11,136 bases of DNA from Ectopseudomonas composti (GTDB taxonomy: Bacteria; Pseudomonadota; Gammaproteobacteria; Pseudomonadales; Pseudomonadaceae), in NCBI GenBank assembly GCA_946886245.1, contig CAMPIF010000097.1, positions 1 to 11,136 of the forward strand, in the 5' to 3' direction. The notes under the pieces were generated by a model. That model saw only the letters and a program-made list of their open reading frames with translations. It was not told where the DNA came from and did not search any database. Shown here one piece after another: positions 7,498 to 11,136 of this stretch. The first letter of the stretch is position 1, and the number at the start of each line of letters is the position of its first letter. Both the position numbers and the translations under genes were made by a program.

Positions 7498-8016
7498 ATG
7501 GACCATCTGGTACTGACGGTGATCGCCGAGGACCAATCGGGTCTGGTCGAGCGTCTGGCCGGCTGCGTGGCGAATCATGGTGGCAACTGGCTGGAGAGCC
7601 GTATGGCACGCATGGCCGGGCAGTTCGCCGGGATCGTGCGGGTGGATGTGCCGGCCGAGGCCCACGGCGGCCTGATCAAGGAGCTCGAAGCCCTCGCTGC
7701 GCAGGGCATTCGCGTGCAGCTGGCGGCCAGTGGCAGCGAGCCCGGCGGACGCTTCACCGCAATTCGCCTGGAGCTGGTGGGCAACGACCGGCCCGGTATC
7801 GTCCGCGACATCACGCGCGTGCTGGCCGAGCAGGGCGTCAACCTGGAGAGCCTGCTGACCGAGGTGGCGCCAGCGCCGATGAGCGGCGAACTGTTGTTCA
7901 CCGCCGAAGCGCTGCTGGCCGTGCCGGAGACGCTGGCGCTGGAGCAATTGCAGGCACGCCTGGAAACCCTGGCCGATGATCTGATGGTGGAGTTGAATCT
8001 GCGCGCCGAGGACTGA
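7498..8016 (+). CDS. gcvR: GcvR-type regulator with two ACT domains
   Basis: The 172-residue protein consists of two ACT domains: about 3-80 (VLTVIAEDQSGLVERLAGCVANHGGNW) and about 87-168 (IRLELVGNDRPGIVRDITRVL, with the DRPGIV ligand-loop signature). No DNA-binding domain is present. This is the layout of GcvR, which in E. coli represses the glycine cleavage operon by binding the activator GcvA when glycine is scarce. Pseudomonads use the same family name, but whether a GcvA partner exists here is not visible. The start is supported by GAGG (7488-7491) six bases before the ATG. A hairpin with a T-run follows the stop at 8058-8092. The annotation glycine cleavage system protein R is by resemblance; a general ACT amino-acid sensor is the alternative. 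Confidence 0.88.
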   Translation: MDHLVLTVIAEDQSGLVERLAGCVANHGGNWLESRMARMAGQFAGIVRVDVPAEAHGGLIKELEALAAQGIRVQLAASGSEPGGRFTAIRLELVGNDRPGIVRDITRVLAEQGVNLESLLTEVAPAPMSGELLFTAEALLAVPETLALEQLQARLETLADDLMVELNLRAED

Positions 8017-8041
8017 TATCCACGCATTGCGTGGATCAGCC

Positions 8042-8050
8042 TGTGGATAA
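8042..8050 (-). promoter_or_regulatory. DnaA-box nonamer (perfect TTATCCACA)
   Basis: tgtggataa on the plus strand is the exact complement of the consensus DnaA box TTATCCACA. It sits 26 bases beyond the gcvR stop within ctgtggataaactgggg, a 17-base sequence that recurs with two differences at 8153-8169. Confidence 0.5.
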
Positions 8051-8057
8051 ACTGGGG

Positions 8058-8092
8058 AGCTCCGGCGCACTGCCTAGTGCCCCGGAGCTTTT
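8058..8092 (+). terminator. Intrinsic terminator of the GNAT-gcvR transcript
   Basis: agctccgg (8058-8065) pairs with ccggagct (8082-8089), and inside it gcact (8067-8071) pairs with agtgc (8076-8080) around gcct, with one c/c mismatch. Four T follow (8089-8092). A smaller 8-bp hairpin, atccacgc-att-gcgtggat (8018-8036), lies just after the stop codon. Confidence 0.75.
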
Positions 8093-8094
8093 CC

Positions 8095-8232
8095 ATGTCT
8101 GAGCAAAAAATCAGCAGGATCAATGGCTTGTGCACAAATGCCGGGGATGGATCTGTGGATAAGCCGGGGGTGACAGGCGCCGCGCCAGGGGTGACGCGGC
8201 CTGGCGGTGGATGGGTGTTTTTTGTTCAGTGA
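8095..8232 (+). CDS. Possible small ORF of 45 codons, doubtful
   Basis: An ATG at 8095 opens a 45-codon frame, MSEQKISRINGLCTNAGDG... ending in GWVFFVQ and a TGA at 8230-8232. GGAG (8084-8087) lies seven bases upstream, a good distance, but it is inside the 3' arm of the gcvR terminator hairpin. The product is glycine-rich with no recognised domain, signal peptide or membrane segment, and a DnaA-box nonamer lies within it. It may be chance; it is listed because the site and context are unusual. Confidence 0.2.
   Translation: MSEQKISRINGLCTNAGDGSVDKPGVTGAAPGVTRPGGGWVFFVQ
8154..8162 (-). promoter_or_regulatory. DnaA-box nonamer (perfect TTATCCACA), second copy
   Basis: A second exact tgtggataa, in the same orientation as the first and 112 bases away, lies within ctgtggataagccgggg (8153-8169). 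The extended 17-base match to the first site is 15 of 17. A perfect 10-bp palindrome, ttgtgcacaa (8128-8137), lies between them. Confidence 0.5.
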
Positions 8233-8242
8233 AAGAGAAGCC

Positions 8243-8305
8243 GGTGCGCGCAGCGCACCCTACGAGGATGCTCAGCGCGTAATCGTAGGGTGCGCCGTGC
8301 GCACC
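8243..8305. repeat. Palindrome family B inverted pair, copy 3
   Basis: Arms ggtgcgcgcagcgcaccctacg (8243-8264) and cgtagggtgcgccgtgcgcacc (8284-8305) match in 20 of 22 positions as inverted repeats around a 19-base spacer. It is the same element as the pairs at 1299-1354 and 1585-1640 and ends 5 bases from the rarD stop codon. It may double as the rarD transcript end, since no ordinary terminator is visible there. Confidence 0.82.
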
Positions 8306-8310
8306 AGCTC

Positions 8311-9204
8311 TTACGCACTGCGGCGCTTGCGCAGGTTCAGCCAGATGTCCAGGCTGTATACAAAAAGCCCGGCCCAGATGCAGGCGAAGGCGAGCAGAGT
8401 GCTCGGCGAGAAGTGTTCATCGAACAGCAGAATGGCCTGCAGCAGCACCAGGGTCGGCGCCAGGTATTGCAGGAAGCCCAGCGTGGTATAGGGCAGATGC
8501 CGCGCCGCGGCGTTGAAGCACACCAGCGGCACCAGGGTGATCGGCCCGGCCGCTGCCAGCCAGAGCGCCTCGCTGCTGCTCCAGAAGCTCGCCTGGCTGC
8601 TCATCGCGGCGGGGTGCAGCGCCAGCCAGGCCAGCGCCACCGGCACCAGTAGCCAGGTTTCCACCACCAGCCCGGGCAGTGCCGCCACGGGCGCTTGTTT
8701 GCGGATCAAACCGTAGAAACCGAAGGTCAGCGCCAGCACCAGCGATACCCAGGGCAGGCTGCCGACCTGCCATAGCTGCTGCAGCACGCCCAGCGCGGCC
8801 AAGGCGACGGCCAGCCACTGCAGGCGACGCAGGCGCTCGCCGAGAATCAGCAGGCCGAGCAACACGTTGATCAGCGGGTTGATGTAGTAGCCCAGACTGG
8901 CCTCGATCATGCGGTCGTTGTTCACCGCCCACACGTACACCAGCCAGTTGGTCGCGATCAGCAGGCCGCAGCCGGCCAGCACTGCCAGGCGTTTGGGATT
9001 GTCGCGCAGCTCGCGCCACCAGCCAGGGTGCTTCCAGACGAGCAGCAGCAGGCCGCCGAACAGCGCGGACCAGAGCACGCGGTGCACGATGATCTCCATC
9101 GCCGGGACGCTTTGCAGGGCTTTGAAGTAGAGCGGGAACAGGCCCCAGATGATGTAGGCGGTGAGACCCAGAATGTACCCGCGTTGCGGGTTGGCGGTGG
9201 CCAT
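8311..9204 (-). CDS. rarD: RarD, EamA/DMT-family transporter
   Basis: The 297-residue inner-membrane protein shows about ten hydrophobic segments, beginning at residues 10-27, 37-56 and 73-93, with a short basic C-terminus (NLRKRRSA) as expected of a cytoplasmic end. The block VWAVNNDRMIEASLGYYINPL (91-111) and LGERLRRLQWLAVALA (121-136) are RarD signatures within the drug/metabolite transporter superfamily. E. coli RarD has about 296 residues. The name refers to chloramphenicol sensitivity, but the physiological substrate is unknown. The ATG at 9204 has AAGGA (9211-9215 on the minus strand) six bases upstream. It is separated from srkA by about 350 bases with repeats, so it probably has its own promoter. 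Confidence 0.93.
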   Translation of the reverse strand: MATANPQRGYILGLTAYIIWGLFPLYFKALQSVPAMEIIVHRVLWSALFGGLLLLVWKHPGWWRELRDNPKRLAVLAGCGLLIATNWLVYVWAVNNDRMIEASLGYYINPLINVLLGLLILGERLRRLQWLAVALAALGVLQQLWQVGSLPWVSLVLALTFGFYGLIRKQAPVAALPGLVVETWLLVPVALAWLALHPAAMSSQASFWSSSEALWLAAAGPITLVPLVCFNAAARHLPYTTLGFLQYLAPTLVLLQAILLFDEHFSPSTLLAFACIWAGLFVYSLDIWLNLRKRRSA

Positions 9205-9375
9205 CGCGAATCCTTGGTTAGGCAGCTAACGGTTGCAACGAAATTCTAGCGTTCTCGCCTCTGCCTTGTCTGTTCGTTCAGTTTTTTCCCATGCCGCAGC
9301 GCCGGTAAAGTCGTAAGGCAAACTTTACGCGGCGTGCGCAACTGTATTGGTCATACGGGGGTGGCGGGGTCGCTG

Positions 9376-9396
9376 GTAACCCTTATGCAATCCGGA
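9376..9396. repeat. Decayed GTAGCCCGGATGCAATCCGGG-type repeat
   Basis: gtaacccttatgcaatccgga resembles the intact element at 9508-9528 but has lost the left stem (cccggat became cccttat), so it no longer folds well. It is a likely degenerate copy. Confidence 0.5.
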
Positions 9397-9415
9397 GCCC
9401 TGGGATGGAACCGAA

Positions 9416-9500
9416 AGCATCGCGGCTGAAGCCGCTCCTACGGGGCCGGTGAACACCTGTAGGAGCGGCTGGGCGGCATTCCGCTTCAGCCGCGAAAGCT
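9416..9500. repeat. GTAGGAGCGGCTTCAGCCGCG-type inverted REP pair, right unit interrupted
   Basis: The left unit is agcatcgcggctgaagccgctcctac (9416-9441). The right unit starts GTAGGAGCGGCT at 9459 and resumes tcagccgcgaaagct at 9486-9500, with about 15 extra bases between the halves. The two feet face each other across a 17-base spacer. The units belong to the same broad type as the element at 4487-4521. Confidence 0.7.
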
Positions 9501-9507
9501 TCAGTAC

Positions 9508-9528
9508 GTAGCCCGGATGCAATCCGGG
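9508..9528. repeat. GTAGCCCGGATGCAATCCGGG palindrome
   Basis: A GTAG foot (9508-9511) is followed by a perfect 7-bp hairpin, cccggat-gca-atccggg (9512-9528). It lies 25 bases beyond the srkA stop and is the first strong stem that the srkA transcript would meet. It is a further REP-like family, distinct in stem sequence from the others in the window. Confidence 0.75.
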
Positions 9529-9553
9529 AACTGCGGTTCCGGATGTCATCGGC

Positions 9554-10528
9554 TCAGAACAGTCGCAGCGGCTCTTCATCCAGTGCGGCCATCTGTTCGC
9601 GCAGAGAGAGAATCTGGTCGCCCCAGTAGCGTTCGCCGGCGAACCAGGGGAAGGCCAGGGGGAAGGCCGGGTCGTCCCAGCGCCGCGCGATCCAGGCGCT
9701 GTGATGCATCAGGCGCAGGGCGCGCAGGCCTTCGATCAGCGGCAGCTCGCGGGCGGCAAAATCATGGAATTCCTGGTAGCCGTCGACCAGTTCGGCCAAC
9801 TGGCCGAGGCGTTCATGGCGCTCGCCCGCCAGCATCATCCACAGATCCTGCACGGCCGGGCCCATGCGGCAGTCGTCGAGGTCGACGACATGGAAGGCGT
9901 CATCGCGGTGCAGCAGGTTGCCCGGGTGACAATCGCCATGCAGGCGAATCGGTGCATAGCGCACGCGGGCGAACAGGTCATCGAGGCGGGCGAGCAGGTC
10001 GCGCGCTACCGACTCGTACGCGGGCAGCAGGCTGCGCGGCACGAACCCGCCGTCGAGCAGGGAGGCCAGGGCGGCATGGCCGAAGTTGTCCACCGCCAGG
10101 GTTTCACGATGAGCGAAAGGACGGCTGGCGCCGATGGCGTGCATGCGTCCGAGCAACTGGCCGAGGCGATACAGCTGCTCGAGATTGCCCGGCTCCGGTG
10201 CGCGGCCGCCACGGCGGGGAAACAGGGCAAAGCGGAAGCCGCCGTGTTCGAACAGCGTCTCGCCATCGCGCGTGAGTGGCGCCACCACCGGGACCTCATG
10301 TTCGGCCAGCTCGGCGCTGAAACTGTGCTCCTCGCGGATCGCCGCATCGCTCCAGCGATCCGGGCGATAGAACTTGGCGATCAGCGGCGTTTCGCCCTCT
10401 ATGCCTACCTGATAGACGCGGTTCTCGTAGCTGTTGAGTGCCAATACGCGGGCGTCGCTGAGGTAGCCGAGGCTCTCCACGGCATCGAGTACCAGATCCG
10501 GGGTGAGGGTGGAAAAAGGATGGCTCAT
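9554..10528 (-). CDS. srkA: SrkA (YihE/RdoA), stress-response Ser/Thr protein kinase
   Basis: The 324-residue protein has a eukaryote-like (APH-type) kinase fold and compares with 328 residues for E. coli SrkA. Visible landmarks are the N-lobe LNSYENRVYQ (31-40) and AKFYRPDRW (51-59), the catalytic loop RLHGDCHPGN (195-204, D199 and N204), and the metal-binding segment HVVDLDDCRMGPAVQDLWMM (213-232, D216). In E. coli it is linked to the Cpx envelope-stress response and protects against programmed death after stress. It is cytoplasmic. The ATG at 10528 has GGAG six bases upstream. modE lies upstream on the same strand with a 133-base gap full of REP hairpins, so shared transcription is uncertain. 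No dsbA partner gene, a common neighbour in enterobacteria, is in view. Confidence 0.94.
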   Translation of the reverse strand: MSHPFSTLTPDLVLDAVESLGYLSDARVLALNSYENRVYQVGIEGETPLIAKFYRPDRWSDAAIREEHSFSAELAEHEVPVVAPLTRDGETLFEHGGFRFALFPRRGGRAPEPGNLEQLYRLGQLLGRMHAIGASRPFAHRETLAVDNFGHAALASLLDGGFVPRSLLPAYESVARDLLARLDDLFARVRYAPIRLHGDCHPGNLLHRDDAFHVVDLDDCRMGPAVQDLWMMLAGERHERLGQLAELVDGYQEFHDFAARELPLIEGLRALRLMHHSAWIARRWDDPAFPLAFPWFAGERYWGDQILSLREQMAALDEEPLRLF

Positions 10529-10576
10529 GAGCGGCTCCGCGTGAGTGGGCGCCCAGTCTACCGGCTTGCGCTAAAC

Positions 10577-10665
10577 GTAGGGCGGGTGTAACCCGCCGTT
10601 GGCATCATTAGCCGTAGGGCGGGCAACCCGCCGCTGAAGTGACTGGCGGGTTGCACCCGCCCTAC
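10577..10665. repeat. Cluster of three GTAGGGCGGGT REP-like palindromes
   Basis: Unit 1 is gtagggcgggtgtaacccgcc (10577-10597), unit 2 is gtagggcgggcaacccgcc (10614-10632), and unit 3, inverted, is ggcgggttgcacccgccctac (10645-10665). Each has a GTAG foot and a 6-7-bp GC stem with a small loop. Unit 3 overlaps the stop codon of modE. The cluster fills most of the gap between modE and srkA and probably limits read-through or protects the modE transcript end. Confidence 0.85.
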
Positions 10666-11136
10666 AGTTGTGTCCCGAGCAGCACCTGGCTGGCAGCGAA
10701 CTGCGCGCGCACCGAATCGCCGACGGCCAAGCCCAGCTCGGCCAGGCGAGCGGATTCGATCAGCGCGCACAGGGTCTGGCCGCCGGGCAGACTGATGCGC
10801 ACGTCGCTGGGGCCGTCGTTGGCCGGCAGAATCTGTTCGATGCGGCCTTCGAGTGCGTTGTGCTGTTCGGCACGAGGAGCCTGCATTGGCTGCAACTCCA
10901 GCCAGCCAGCCTTGATCAGGGCGACCACGCTGCTGCCTTCGCTCAGTTGCAGGTTTTCCGTGCTGTCATGGGTGATCTGTGCCTGCAGCAGACTGCCACC
11001 CGGCAGTTCGATGTCGATCAGATCGTTGTGCCCGTGGGCGTGAATCGCGCGCACACGACCGGTCAGTTGGTTGCGCGCACTGGTGCGCAGCAACAGGCGG
11101 CCGAGTAGCGCCAGGTCGGCATCGTCACCGGCGGCC
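10662..11136 (-). CDS. modE: ModE, molybdate-responsive regulator, C-terminal part; 5' end outside window
   Basis: The frame is open to the window edge and encodes 157 residues, beginning A-A-G-D-D-A-D-L-A-L-L-G-R-L-L-L-R-T-S-A-R-N-Q. This is the linker and the two TOBE (molbindin) domains of ModE; the winged-helix DNA-binding domain would lie beyond 11136. TSARNQ carries the molybdate ligands that correspond to S126 and R128 of E. coli ModE, and the lysine in ALIKAGWLEL corresponds to K183. The second TOBE domain contains DVRISLPGGQTLCALI. ModE binds molybdate and then represses the modABC uptake operon and tunes molybdoenzyme genes. The TTG at 11093 is not a real start. The TAG stop (10662-10664) is part of a GTAG repeat foot. 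A free-standing TOBE protein is less likely given TSARNQ. Confidence 0.9.
   Translation of the reverse strand, partial: AAGDDADLALLGRLLLRTSARNQLTGRVRAIHAHGHNDLIDIELPGGSLLQAQITHDSTENLQLSEGSSVVALIKAGWLELQPMQAPRAEQHNALEGRIEQILPANDGPSDVRISLPGGQTLCALIESARLAELGLAVGDSVRAQFAASQVLLGTQL

Larger units (their letters stand above)
9205..9553. other. Intergenic region between srkA and rarD
   Basis: This 349-base gap holds no supported gene. From the rarD side it contains the ribosome binding site, a presumed rarD promoter zone (about 9236-9300, no confident -35/-10), an inverted repeat gtaaagt/actttac (9305-9311 and 9322-9328) with a 10-base loop, and then three REP-like elements described separately (9376-9396, 9416-9500, 9508-9528). 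Confidence 0.6.

Noticed and set aside
8042..8162. A chromosomal or plasmid replication origin
   Set aside because: Only two DnaA boxes, no AT-rich unwinding region and no dnaA, dnaN, rep or par genes nearby; a titration or regulatory site fits better.
1236..10665. A CRISPR array or insertion sequence behind the repeats
   Set aside because: The repeats are palindromic, irregularly spaced and of several families with no uniform spacers; no transposase, terminal inverted repeats of an IS, or cas gene is present.

Overview
The window reads as a piece of a high-GC gammaproteobacterial chromosome, most likely a Pseudomonas of the mendocina/pseudoalcaligenes type. That placement is an inference from protein resemblance (TrhP, malate synthase G, SrkA, RarD, ModE) and from the many short intergenic palindromes with a GTAG foot. 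All large genes look intact and housekeeping-like. There is no transposase, integrase, phage gene, CRISPR array, tRNA or rRNA in view.

Layout, left to right. (1) The 3' part of trhP (tRNA uridine-34 hydroxylation) runs on the + strand to 1238. (2) 1236-1742 is a diverged tandem duplication of a roughly 285-bp unit packed with palindromic repeats; its right copy runs into the 3' end of the next gene. (3) A two-gene minus-strand operon with an ATGA overlap encodes a large cNMP-fold/CBS/DUF294 nucleotidyltransferase protein (2416-4347) followed by a DnaQ-like DEDDh exonuclease (1718-2419). (4) A strong perfect-stem terminator and one repeat separate it from glcB, malate synthase G (4534-6711, minus). 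(5) A divergent AT-richer spacer (6712-7014) leads to a + strand pair: a GNAT acetyltransferase and a GcvR-type double-ACT regulator. (6) 8017-8310 holds a terminator, two perfect DnaA-box nonamers inside near-identical 17-bp repeats, a doubtful 45-codon ORF and an inverted repeat pair. (7) rarD, srkA and the 3' part of modE follow on the minus strand, separated by further repeat clusters.

The genes do not form one pathway. The nearest thing to a functional theme is the uncharacterised nucleotidyltransferase/exonuclease pair lying beside glcB, the acetyl-CoA-consuming enzyme of the glyoxylate shunt; relatives of this pair are often found near acetate-utilisation genes. The other notable layer is the repeats: at least five palindrome families share the GTAG/CTAC foot, sit in nearly every larger gap, and lie at or within a few bases of gene ends. 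One supplies the stop codon of modE, and the left duplication copy carries a fossil of the exonuclease gene's last codons.
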